Of a DNA stretch of 64,000 nt, positions 19,792-27,182 are shown one piece after another. The stretch is from Methanomicrobium antiquum (GTDB lineage: Archaea; Halobacteriota; Methanomicrobia; Methanomicrobiales; Methanomicrobiaceae): NCBI RefSeq assembly GCF_029633915.1, contig NZ_CP091092.1, forward strand, positions 1,054,001 through 1,118,000, read 5' to 3'. Both the position numbers and the translations under genes were made by a program. Within the stretch, counting starts at the first letter, position 1. The number at the start of each line of letters is the position of its first letter. The notes beneath the pieces were generated by a model. That model saw nothing but the letters and a program-made list of their open reading frames with translations, was not told the origin of the DNA and searched no databases.

Positions 19792-20322
19792 TTATTTTTC
19801 TCTGTTTATTCTTTTTGTACCTTTTGTATTTTTACCGGAAAATTTCTCAATCTCTTCTGAAAGCTTTTTCAGTCTTTTTATTGCATCGGGATTCAGTTTT
19901 GATGAGAGAGAAAGTCTTTCTTCAACAGATATTACCTTTGTTCCTTTAATCAGATTATCACAGTGCGCAACTATTTTTTCTTCAGGAGAAAGAGGGATGC
20001 AGTCCTTTGGAACAAGGCCATATTCTCTGCATTCTTCTGCTGAAAGCCCTGCGCCGACATGCCTTTCAATAATAAGACAGATCTCCTCTGAAATGCCAAA
20101 CCTGCGGGAAATATCTGCTCCAATTTGTCCATGTGCAACTGAATGTGTCTGAGAACGCCCGATGTCGTGTAACAGCGCGCCTGCATTGACAAGTTCAATA
20201 TCAGCACCTGCATTCTTTGCATAAATTAAACTTAAGTCCCTTACGGCAATGCAGTGCTGAATTACCTTTTCATCACATCCTGCTTTCTTTAAAAGAAGGA
20301 TATATTCATCTTGTGTTTTCAA
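19792..20322 (-). CDS. HD-domain phosphohydrolase-like protein (TIGR00295 type)
   Basis: The 176-residue protein contains an HD domain: H in [12 protein letters not shown], then [17 protein letters not shown] (the HD pair) near residue 50, a distal H in ERHVGAG, and D in HCDNLIKG. These are the usual metal ligands of HD hydrolases. Archaeal members of this small family are annotated as HDIG proteins of unknown substrate. The start overlaps the stop of tfe by 4 bp (ATGA), so it is the last gene of the wHTH-trm56-ATP-grasp-tfe-HD operon. The basic C terminus ([13 protein letters not shown]) could bind nucleic acid, but this is only a guess. Confidence 0.8.
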   Translation of the reverse strand: MKTQDEYILLLKKAGCDEKVIQHCIAVRDLSLIYAKNAGADIELVNAGALLHDIGRSQTHSVAHGQIGADISRRFGISEEICLIIERHVGAGLSAEECREYGLVPKDCIPLSPEEKIVAHCDNLIKGTKVISVEERLSLSSKLNPDAIKRLKKLSEEIEKFSGKNTKGTKRINREK

Positions 20323-20840
20323 ACCCTGCCCAGATTTTCTTTAATTTTGTCAACACGGCGTTTCAGTGCCTCTGCGATAAGTTCATTGTCAAAGTGTTCC
20401 ATTTTTAAATCACAATTCTGGCAGACAAAATCACGGTTCAGAGCCTCATCAAAAGTATATCTAAGGCCACATCCCGGGCACATGTAGAAATCATTCATAG
20501 TTTCATACTGCTCTCTTGTCTCAAGAATTTCCAAAACTGCGTCTATATCCTCATCAAGACAGCTGTCAATATTTCCAAGCTTTAATACCCATAAATATGT
20601 CAGCCATCCTGTCTCGGAATTTTTAATTCTCCTGTATTCTGCAAGTCTTTTCCCATAAAGAGTATATAGAGTATGCCTGACTGTATTGAGATTTATCTGT
20701 GTTTTTTCAGCAAGATCCTCATCACTGTATTCACCCTCCGGCGGAAACTTTTCAAGCAGTTCCATCCCTTCTTCTCCTATCATTCGAAGAAGATAAGCCC
20801 GGATTGCATCATTTTTTAGTATGTCTTCCTGTGCTACCAT
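20319..20840 (-). CDS. tfe: Transcription initiation factor E subunit alpha
   Basis: Archaeal TFE helps RNA polymerase open the promoter and stay in open-complex form. The 173-residue protein has an N-terminal extended winged helix ([40 protein letters not shown], residues 28-70), a coiled linker, and a C-terminal zinc ribbon with CPGCGLRY and CQNCDL. Length and order match archaeal TFE alpha. Its start overlaps the end of the ATP-grasp gene by 7 bp, and its stop overlaps the start of the HD gene, so translation is probably coupled. Confidence 0.95.
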   Translation of the reverse strand: MVAQEDILKNDAIRAYLLRMIGEEGMELLEKFPPEGEYSDEDLAEKTQINLNTVRHTLYTLYGKRLAEYRRIKNSETGWLTYLWVLKLGNIDSCLDEDIDAVLEILETREQYETMNDFYMCPGCGLRYTFDEALNRDFVCQNCDLKMEHFDNELIAEALKRRVDKIKENLGRV

Positions 20841-21946
20841 CTGCTTATATATCTGCCAATGTCTTTTATAGTTTTATCCAGTGATTCAAGTGCATCACTT
20901 CTTGTACTTCCAAAACCGTATATGCTGACAACAGCACAGCCTTCTTCAATTTCAGTCCAGATTAATGGAATATCAGCGATATATGGTGAAAAAACACTCA
21001 AATCATCTTTTACAACAATATCTTTTGGTGCAAAAAGAACTTTTCTTGCAGTATACTGTTTTGCTCTTCTGATATCAGGATGCGGCAGTAACCCTGTGCA
21101 GGCAGACATATGCGCATTAAAAAGATTTATCCCATAAGATTTTTCAACAATATCCATTGTCGCCTGAAAACGGGGATTTATTTCAATTGCATAAAAATAA
21201 TCCTCTCCGGCAATAAAATCCACGCCAACAGAACCTATGCATCCGCTTAATGACACAATTTTCTCAGCTGTCTTTACAATTTCTTTTTCCATTGGATGTG
21301 TAAATGGTGTAATAGCACCTGAAAAACCGTAAGATTTGTCTTTATTGCCCCCTCTTAGGAACTGTTCATTAAAAGATACTGCAACTGCTCTCTTACCGTT
21401 ACTTATACATGAAACACTGCATGGAATACCCTCGGCAACCTCCTGTCTGACATAAGGTACATCCGGCCACAAATCAGTCCATTCCTTCTCTTCCAAAAAA
21501 TTATCTACCTTTTTATTTCTCCATCCGCCTGCACCAACACAGGGCTTGATGAAGGCAGGGTATATTCCCGGCTGTCTAATTTTTGGAGCAGGAATATTGT
21601 TTGATTCAAAAAAGTTCTGTATATTTTTTTTATCCAGATAAAAAGAGGCAGTTTTGGAGTCAGTCCCCGATATTTTCTTTTTTAAGGTTAAATCTTCAGC
21701 GCCCGATGTTGCAACAATGATGTCAAAATTTTCTTCCCTGTCAAATTCATCAATTATTCCAACAAGCTCTGATAAATCATCAAAGGTTCTGCAGGCGACT
21801 ACAATATCTTTTAAATCCTTATCACAAAAGTTATCTACCGCATAGACACTGTATCCTGCATTATGGGCCGAACAGGCAACATGGCGTGTAGTAAAACCTA
21901 CAACAAGAACTTTTTTTTTAACTCTCAAATCTTTTGCCATGTTCAC
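20834..21946 (-). CDS. ATP-grasp superfamily carboligase-like protein (COG2232)
   Basis: The 370-residue protein starts with a Rossmann-like pre-ATP-grasp domain ([30 protein letters not shown]), followed by an ATP-grasp fold. The latter shows [15 protein letters not shown] (ATP loop), an [21 protein letters not shown] block with metal-binding Glu and Asn, and a C-terminal domain. The family is annotated as predicted ATP-dependent carboligases with unknown substrates, common in methanogens. The second Met (residue 3) is an equally good start. Its 5' end overlaps trm56 by 29 bp and its 3' end overlaps tfe, so it is cotranscribed with both. No metabolic partner is visible to suggest a substrate. 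Confidence 0.78.
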   Translation of the reverse strand: MNMAKDLRVKKKVLVVGFTTRHVACSAHNAGYSVYAVDNFCDKDLKDIVVACRTFDDLSELVGIIDEFDREENFDIIVATSGAEDLTLKKKISGTDSKTASFYLDKKNIQNFFESNNIPAPKIRQPGIYPAFIKPCVGAGGWRNKKVDNFLEEKEWTDLWPDVPYVRQEVAEGIPCSVSCISNGKRAVAVSFNEQFLRGGNKDKSYGFSGAITPFTHPMEKEIVKTAEKIVSLSGCIGSVGVDFIAGEDYFYAIEINPRFQATMDIVEKSYGINLFNAHMSACTGLLPHPDIRRAKQYTARKVLFAPKDIVVKDDLSVFSPYIADIPLIWTEIEEGCAVVSIYGFGSTRSDALESLDKTIKDIGRYISRW

Positions 21947-22439
21947 AGGGTATGATTTTTATTTCAGAATCAGGAAAATCGAGGTTCAGTGTTGTGCCTT
22001 CAAATAAATGATCCATAACAAGGGCAAGACTGGATATTTCAGAATGGGGCTGGGATGTGACTGAAATGTTATAGTCGGCAAGTTCGTAAAGATCTCCCGG
22101 AACTTTCTCTGCGCCAACGACAATTAAAATTTTATCATGTTCACGTATATTTTCTTCAACGTCAGTAAGCTTTAACCCGTACATTGTAAGGTGAACTACA
22201 ATTCCGCCTGATTTTTTCCATTCGCTGATGCACTTTTTCCATGAGACGTTATTTTCAACAAAGAAACTGCCGCCCCAGCGTTTGGCAACATCTTCTACTG
22301 AATTTTTTACACCTGAATCATCGGAGGCCAGATACATTCCCTTTGCACCAAGTGCCCTTGCTGTAAGACCAACATGTGTAGTCACACGCTGATCCCGCTC
22401 AGGCCTGTGACCTATTCTTAAAACACAGACTTCTTTCAT
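21918..22439 (-). CDS. trm56: tRNA (cytidine-2'-O-)-methyltransferase aTrm56
   Basis: aTrm56 is the SPOUT methyltransferase that forms 2'-O-methylcytidine at position 56 in the T loop of archaeal tRNAs, using S-adenosylmethionine. The 173-residue protein has the family opening [20 protein letters not shown], the internal [11 protein letters not shown] segment, and the knot region [25 protein letters not shown] with [12 protein letters not shown]. Its length is typical. It lies between a small winged-helix gene (6 bp away) and the ATP-grasp gene (overlapping), in one operon that includes tfe. Confidence 0.93.
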   Translation of the reverse strand: MKEVCVLRIGHRPERDQRVTTHVGLTARALGAKGMYLASDDSGVKNSVEDVAKRWGGSFFVENNVSWKKCISEWKKSGGIVVHLTMYGLKLTDVEENIREHDKILIVVGAEKVPGDLYELADYNISVTSQPHSEISSLALVMDHLFEGTTLNLDFPDSEIKIIPCEHGKRFES

Positions 22440-22444
22440 TAAAA

Positions 22445-22735
22445 CTATCCTTTATAATTTGGATTTTCTTTTATAATTCCATTTTGAATTATAACAGGGC
22501 TGTTTGTATCAGTGAGAGCATTTTTTAAGCAGTTTTTCATTATTGTCTCCTGAAGGGATAATATCTCAGCATTTTCATCATTAAATTTAACAAGGCAATT
22601 TTTCTCAAGCCTTTTTAAAGATAGCAAAACCTTGTTGCTGTCAGTACCGCTCAAATCTACAAGTAAGGATATCGGGCATTTCTTTTTTTCTACGATTATA
22701 TGATATATTTTCCAGTCAAGGTCTTCTTCACGCAT
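22445..22735 (-). CDS. Small winged-helix-like protein, function unknown
   Basis: The 96-residue protein has the helix pattern of a MarR/ArsR-like winged helix ([46 protein letters not shown]), then a less ordered C terminus. No named family is recognised with certainty. It is the first gene of the operon that continues with trm56, an ATP-grasp gene, tfe and an HD gene, with 5 bp before trm56. DNA binding is suggested by fold pattern only. Confidence 0.65.
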   Translation of the reverse strand: MREEDLDWKIYHIIVEKKKCPISLLVDLSGTDSNKVLLSLKRLEKNCLVKFNDENAEILSLQETIMKNCLKNALTDTNSPVIIQNGIIKENPNYKG

Positions 22736-22814
22736 GGCTTAAACATTTCATCGAATGTACAATATATTTTTTTACATGACAGACCATAAATCTGAACAGG
22801 AGATGATTTTATAA

Positions 22815-23213
22815 TTGACTGATTATTATGAACTGGCCGAACTGGCTGACCAGCTTCTTGGAATTGCAGATGAGGACAATGAGAAATTATCTGAAATACT
22901 ACAGGAGCTTGAACCTCCTGTGCGCGAGGAACTTATTGATTCTGACTTTTTAAATGCATATCAGGTATTTTATTATTACTTCAGAACTGAACCGGAGGAG
23001 ATTGAAAAAGACAGATTGATGCTTGAGCCTGCAACTTCAGTTAAAAATGGAATTCACATCAATGATTTTGATATTCTGGAAATCTATTTTTCACATAACA
23101 AAAATATTCCTGAGATTATTATATCAGACGGAGATAATGAATTAAAAAGGTTTTCTGGAAAAAATGCATATATTGACGCAATGCTATATTTAAAAGAAGG
23201 ATTTGATTATTGA
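22815..23213 (+). CDS. Hypothetical acidic protein, TTG start
   Basis: The 132-residue acidic protein has a helical N-terminal half (YYELAELADQLLGIADEDNEKLSEILQELEPPVREELIDSD) and a C-terminal half with alternating strands (NDFDILEIYFSHNKNIPEIIISDGDNELKRF). I do not recognise a family. The start is a TTG preceded by GGAGATGAT about 10 bp upstream, a good match to the anti-Shine-Dalgarno sequence; no ATG gives a comparable N terminus. It is divergent from the trm56-tfe operon and convergent with the sulfur operon. A protein-protein interaction role would be a guess. Confidence 0.65.
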   Translation: MTDYYELAELADQLLGIADEDNEKLSEILQELEPPVREELIDSDFLNAYQVFYYYFRTEPEEIEKDRLMLEPATSVKNGIHINDFDILEIYFSHNKNIPEIIISDGDNELKRFSGKNAYIDAMLYLKEGFDY

Positions 23214-23290
23214 TACATATGAATATCTGTATTATCTGGAAATTTTAACAATTTAATATTTTTAACTCAAACAATTAATCATTTACAGGA

Positions 23291-24007
23291 TTAACCCGAT
23301 GTAATCAGCCGCTCATCAACATCTGCGGATGTGATTTTGGGAATTAATCCCCATTTTATAATAATATCGTCTATCACTCCAAAAAGGCCGTCAACTCCTG
23401 AAGTTTCAATTTTTTCAATCAGGGATTCATTTTTATTTGGTGTTAGTATATTGCATGTATATGTAGCCCACGCATCTGCCAGTGAAACATCGGAAGAAAA
23501 AACAGTTGTTGAATCAGCAGTACCAAAAGAGATTGAAGGACCAACTGAGGCAGATGAAGTGCAGACCCCGTAAATTTTATCTGTGGGCGGCAATACAAAA
23601 GCCATTTTTTTACTAATAGCTGAATTGCCGGAGTAAAGTCCAATCTTTAAAGGTCTGTCTGAAACAAATGCTATGTCTCCTCCATTATCAATCACTGCAT
23701 ATTTTGCACCGGCATCTATCATAGCCTCAACCCCTGACCATGCAATGGTTCCGGCAACTGCAGACATTGGACCTGTTCCGGCAGATATTGAAGCATTAAG
23801 CATCCTGTTAATTACAGTAGACTCTGTTCTTAATTCATCTGGGAAAAGAGGTTCTAAAGATGATCCAAAAAGAGGATAATCAAGAATAGTTCGTTCAATC
23901 TCCTGCCTTGCAGAGATCATGGCCTCTTTTGCCGCTCCAATATGAATTTCAGATTCGGCCAAAATAGTAGTTATTGTGGTTTTATACCTGAAATGTTCTC
24001 TAATCAT
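23291..24007 (-). CDS. UPF0280/COG2122 ApbE-like protein for sulfide assimilation
   Basis: The 238-residue protein belongs to the UPF0280 family, distantly related to ApbE. Conserved blocks are GPMSAVAGTIAWSGVEAM, AKYAVIDNGGDIAF and GVCTSSASVGPSISFG. The Methanosarcina acetivorans member MA1715 was reported to be needed for efficient sulfide assimilation. Here it is the last gene of an operon with the DUF39 sulfurtransferase and NIL-ferredoxin genes, with its ATG directly abutting the ferredoxin stop. That context supports a role in sulfide-dependent homocysteine (and perhaps cysteine) synthesis. The exact reaction is not known to me. Confidence 0.88.
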   Translation of the reverse strand: MIREHFRYKTTITTILAESEIHIGAAKEAMISARQEIERTILDYPLFGSSLEPLFPDELRTESTVINRMLNASISAGTGPMSAVAGTIAWSGVEAMIDAGAKYAVIDNGGDIAFVSDRPLKIGLYSGNSAISKKMAFVLPPTDKIYGVCTSSASVGPSISFGTADSTTVFSSDVSLADAWATYTCNILTPNKNESLIEKIETSGVDGLFGVIDDIIIKWGLIPKITSADVDERLITSG

Positions 24008-24403
24008 CTATGAGAGTAGTTTTAAGGCACCATGCGGGCATGCAGTTGTGCACTTGCCACAAAGAACACATTTGTCAGTATCCATTTGAATTGACCAGTC
24101 CTCATCAAAAGAAAATACCTCCTGAGGGCAGATACTTATACACTCCCCACAGTCTATGCATTCTTTTTCATCGCGGCTTACAGATTCATCAAGTTTTTCA
24201 ACATTTGCACCATACTCTCTTAATTTATTGCATACTTTTGATGCATCAGAATCAGGTACATCTATTAAGACCTCACCAGACATTGACTCTATATAGGCTC
24301 TTTCTACATTGATCAAAACGCCGGTTTCCATTACAGTCTTTGCAATAAGCGGCTCGAATCCGCGCTTTCTGGAAAAACTTACAAGGAGTTTCATTTCATC
24401 CAT
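24008..24403 (-). CDS. NIL-domain polyferredoxin of homocysteine biosynthesis
   Basis: The 131-residue protein has an N-terminal NIL domain (KLLVSFSRKRGFEPLIAKTV...GEVLIDVPDSDA) and a C-terminal bacterial-type ferredoxin with two [4Fe-4S] motifs, CIDCGECISICPQE and CVLCGKCTTACPHG. It corresponds to MA1822 of Methanosarcina, which works with the DUF39 protein to make homocysteine from aspartate semialdehyde and sulfide, supplying electrons. Its start overlaps the DUF39 gene by 13 bp, and UPF0280 follows without a gap, so all three are translationally coupled. Confidence 0.92.
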   Translation of the reverse strand: MDEMKLLVSFSRKRGFEPLIAKTVMETGVLINVERAYIESMSGEVLIDVPDSDASKVCNKLREYGANVEKLDESVSRDEKECIDCGECISICPQEVFSFDEDWSIQMDTDKCVLCGKCTTACPHGALKLLS

Positions 24404-25899
24404 CTCCTGCCAAAGAGTTTTCCAAGATCTATTGCACTCAATAGTCCTGCAAGTTTTCCCTCCTTATCGACAACCGGAAGAGCACTGATGTTATTTCTCT
24501 CAAGCTTCATTGCAGCAATATCAACTGCCTCATCAGGAGATGTTGTAATAACATTCTTAGACATGATATCGGCAACTATGTTTTGTTTATTCTCGCGTAC
24601 AACCGCTTTTGAAATGTCATAGGTTGTAACTATTCCAACCACTTTTCCTTCATTATTGATTACCGGAAGATGGTTTGTCTCATCACGAAGAAGTTTTTTA
24701 GCGGCTGTTTTTATCTCTTCCTCCTCTTTGATGCACGTCACTTTTGTGTTCATTATTTCACGAACTGAAGGTGCACGTTTTGATTCTCTCATTGGGTTTA
24801 CTGAAAGTCTCAAATCTGATTTTATTGTTGGTAGTGACAGAGTGAAATCTCCCTTTTCTATCCAGGCTCTCAGTTCGTTTGCAACCTCTCTTGCTTTTTT
24901 GAAACTTGAAAGAGAAGAGGTTCTAACAATTTCATCTTTTATTTCAACAGTTCCGCTCTTTAATTCTGCATAACTCACTTCTATAATATCAGGCCTGTTT
25001 CTGCTTGGTACACCATAATCAACAACCGATGTTTTAATGTCTTCATCACGTATGGCAGTGTTTCTGACAACTTCTATATCTGTAACAGGTATCGGGACTC
25101 CAAGACCTAAATACAATGAAACACCATAGCCGGTAAAGGAGGCCGCACGAAGAAAATCAGGCGACATATCTTTCAGATTTCCTGTTGTCATCAGGGTTGC
25201 AAAAAGACTTGAAGGCGAAGTCTGTGTTCCCTGCCCTATTACCATTCCCCTGGCACCGCACAGGAAAATTGGAACACCGCTTCCAATCATTTTTAATTTT
25301 GGATCGTTTATAAGCGGAGATAAACATCCTGCACCAGAGTAGCTGACATTTCCAAAACCGGGGAGTAGTGTACCCATATATGTATGAAGTGTATTTTCGG
25401 TTGAATTTGTAGCGGCAGCATATCTTTGGTACGAATTTCTGGGATTGCACATTATTGCCTGATTTAGATCTTCAAGAAGAAGTTCGGTTGTGATTGTTTT
25501 TCTGGGGTAGCAGTCCGTGCCTTTGGATGAGGCACGAAGCTCAACCGATTTCCCTGATATGAAATCCTCAAATACATTTGCACCACCGTATTCAATTCCG
25601 CGTGTTTCGGATTCCTGTGTTGCTCCAAGATAAGCATCAACTGCGGCTATTCCGGAATATGCTTCCACATCATTAAGCCATGCTCTTTCCATTCGTATTG
25701 GAGGATCTGCATGTCCAAAATTGAAGAATACTCCTGATGAACACATAGCGCCAAAGGTACCAGTTGTTACAACATCTACTTCCTTTAGCGCACCTTCTTC
25801 ACCAAGTTCGGCAACAATGTCAGGCATCTCCTCTGCTGTGACAACTCTTGCATTGCCGTTTCTTATTCTGCTGTTTATTTCTTCAATGGACTTATCCAT
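24391..25899 (-). CDS. L-aspartate semialdehyde sulfurtransferase (DUF39 plus CBS pair), homocysteine synthesis
   Basis: The 502-residue protein has an N-terminal DUF39/HcyB domain of about 360 residues, with family blocks TTGTFGAMCSSGVFFNFGH, GYTGYG-type segments and YSGAGCLSPLINDP, and two CBS domains at the C terminus (REIMNTKVTCIKEEEEIKTA and VADIMSKNVITTSPDEA). Orthologues MA1821 and MJ0100 are required for making homocysteine from aspartate semialdehyde in methanogens without the canonical route. Conserved cysteines in the SGAGC and CYPRK regions are candidates for persulfide chemistry. CBS domains may sense adenosyl ligands. It leads the operon with the NIL-ferredoxin and UPF0280 genes; asd, which makes the substrate, is 12 kb away. 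Confidence 0.93.
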   Translation of the reverse strand: MDKSIEEINSRIRNGNARVVTAEEMPDIVAELGEEGALKEVDVVTTGTFGAMCSSGVFFNFGHADPPIRMERAWLNDVEAYSGIAAVDAYLGATQESETRGIEYGGANVFEDFISGKSVELRASSKGTDCYPRKTITTELLLEDLNQAIMCNPRNSYQRYAAATNSTENTLHTYMGTLLPGFGNVSYSGAGCLSPLINDPKLKMIGSGVPIFLCGARGMVIGQGTQTSPSSLFATLMTTGNLKDMSPDFLRAASFTGYGVSLYLGLGVPIPVTDIEVVRNTAIRDEDIKTSVVDYGVPSRNRPDIIEVSYAELKSGTVEIKDEIVRTSSLSSFKKAREVANELRAWIEKGDFTLSLPTIKSDLRLSVNPMRESKRAPSVREIMNTKVTCIKEEEEIKTAAKKLLRDETNHLPVINNEGKVVGIVTTYDISKAVVRENKQNIVADIMSKNVITTSPDEAVDIAAMKLERNNISALPVVDKEGKLAGLLSAIDLGKLFGRRWMK

Positions 25900-25993
25900 A
25901 ATTATATTTCTGATTTTCTGAATATTTAGATATATTGTTTATTACCAACAGTAATATGAAAATATATCACTTCAAAAGAATTAATGAATACAC

Positions 25994-26701
25994 ATGGATA
26001 TTGAAGATTTAATTGATTATCTCAATATAATTGCTCCACCAGAACTGTCTGAAGATTTTGATGAAGGAAGAATAGGATTAATTGTGGAAGGCAGGAAAAA
26101 TATTGAAAAAATTGCATGCGCTCTTGATGCAACTGAATATACTGTGTCTGAAGCAGTAAAAGCTAAAGCCGATATACTGATTGTTCATCATACACCTATA
26201 TGGAATCCTGTAACAAAGATCTCAGGGAATTTAAAATCAATTTTAAAAACTTCGTTAAAAGCAGATCTTAACATCTTTGTTATGCACACAAATTTTGATC
26301 ACGCTGATGAGGGTATAAATCACGCTCTTGCAGAGATTTTAAATCTTGAAAATAGAGAAAAGCTTTCTTTAGGGATACTTGGAAGATGTTGTCTGAATGT
26401 GGATGAGCTTTCAAAAATACTTGGTGGAAATATTAGAATTTATAAAAATCCCGGAAAAATCGAAAAACTTGCGGTTGCCGGTGGAAGTGGTTTTGACACA
26501 GAATTAATAAAAGAAGCTGAATTAAAAGGTGCAGATGCCTATCTCTCATCTGAACTTAAGCATAGTGTATTATTATCGGCAGGTATTCCCCTTATTGAAT
26601 CAACACACTATGCACTTGAATCACCGGGGATGAAAGCTCTAGCAAAAAGAGAAGGATGGATATTTATTGAAGAAAAACCCCATTTAAAAACAGTTTTATA
26701 A
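25994..26701 (+). CDS. NIF3-family dinuclear metal protein
   Basis: The 235-residue protein shows the NIF3/YqfO/GTP cyclohydrolase I type 2-like pattern: CALDATEYTVSEAVKAKADILIVHHTPIWNP (the HH metal ligands), FVMHTNFDHADEGINHALAE, and a distal ESTHYALESPGMKAL with His and Glu ligands. NIF3 proteins bind two metal ions in a toroidal hexamer; their physiological role is uncertain despite the GTP cyclohydrolase annotation. The length fits the family without a PII-like insert. The gene is divergent from the sulfur operon across 94 bp and followed 3' by a palindromic repeat. Confidence 0.88.
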   Translation: MDIEDLIDYLNIIAPPELSEDFDEGRIGLIVEGRKNIEKIACALDATEYTVSEAVKAKADILIVHHTPIWNPVTKISGNLKSILKTSLKADLNIFVMHTNFDHADEGINHALAEILNLENREKLSLGILGRCCLNVDELSKILGGNIRIYKNPGKIEKLAVAGGSGFDTELIKEAELKGADAYLSSELKHSVLLSAGIPLIESTHYALESPGMKALAKREGWIFIEEKPHLKTVL

Positions 26702-26704
26702 AAA

Positions 26705-26765
26705 AGTTCATGAAATTATATTTCATGCAACAGTTTCATGTAAATTACGAAGTAATTTTATAGCA
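26705..26765 (+). repeat. Modular palindromic repeat, short copy
   Basis: Module 1 CATGAAATTATATTTCATG (26709-26727) and module 2 with stem AAATTAC-GAA-GTAATTT follow the NIF3 stop by a few bases. The element then jumps to the closing TAGCA motif, so module 3 is missing. Relative to other copies, both arms of module 2 changed together (G to A and C to T), which keeps the stem. Confidence 0.8.
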
Positions 26766-26791
26766 AACCAAACCGGCAAAAAAATACATCA

Positions 26792-27109
26792 ATGGATAAA
26801 AAAATCACAGATAAGAAATACAAAGGCGACCTTACAAAATCCCTAAGAGATAAAATTATCGCCAGATACGGCAAAAAAGGAGTGAATGCGTTAATAGCTG
26901 TCGATAATAAAAGAGTTTTAAAATATCTTGATTTTTTTGTTGTTATTGGAAACTCAGGGGAGTATGTTATAGCAGATGATTTCTGTACATGCCATGATTT
27001 TTCATACAGACAAAATAAATGCTGGCATATCCTTGCAGTCAAAATCGCCGAATATACAGGTGTTTATACTGAAATGCCTGAGTGGTATCAGGACAGATGG
27101 GCCAAATAG
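26792..27109 (+). CDS. SWIM zinc-finger protein
   Basis: The 105-residue protein ends in a SWIM-type zinc site, CTCHDFSYRQNKCWHILAVKI (CxC and CxH ligands, residues 70-90). It has a preceding strand pair (FFVVIGNSGEYVIADDF) typical of the stand-alone archaeal SWIM family. SWIM domains bind DNA or proteins, and some archaeal forms occur with recombination factors, but no partner is evident here. It lies between a palindromic repeat and alaS on the same strand. Confidence 0.8.
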   Translation: MDKKITDKKYKGDLTKSLRDKIIARYGKKGVNALIAVDNKRVLKYLDFFVVIGNSGEYVIADDFCTCHDFSYRQNKCWHILAVKIAEYTGVYTEMPEWYQDRWAK

Positions 27110-27182
27110 GATAATCATGAATAATTGCAAACACTAATACTACTTAAACATTATAAATTGTTGAGATATAGCGTGGTTTTTT

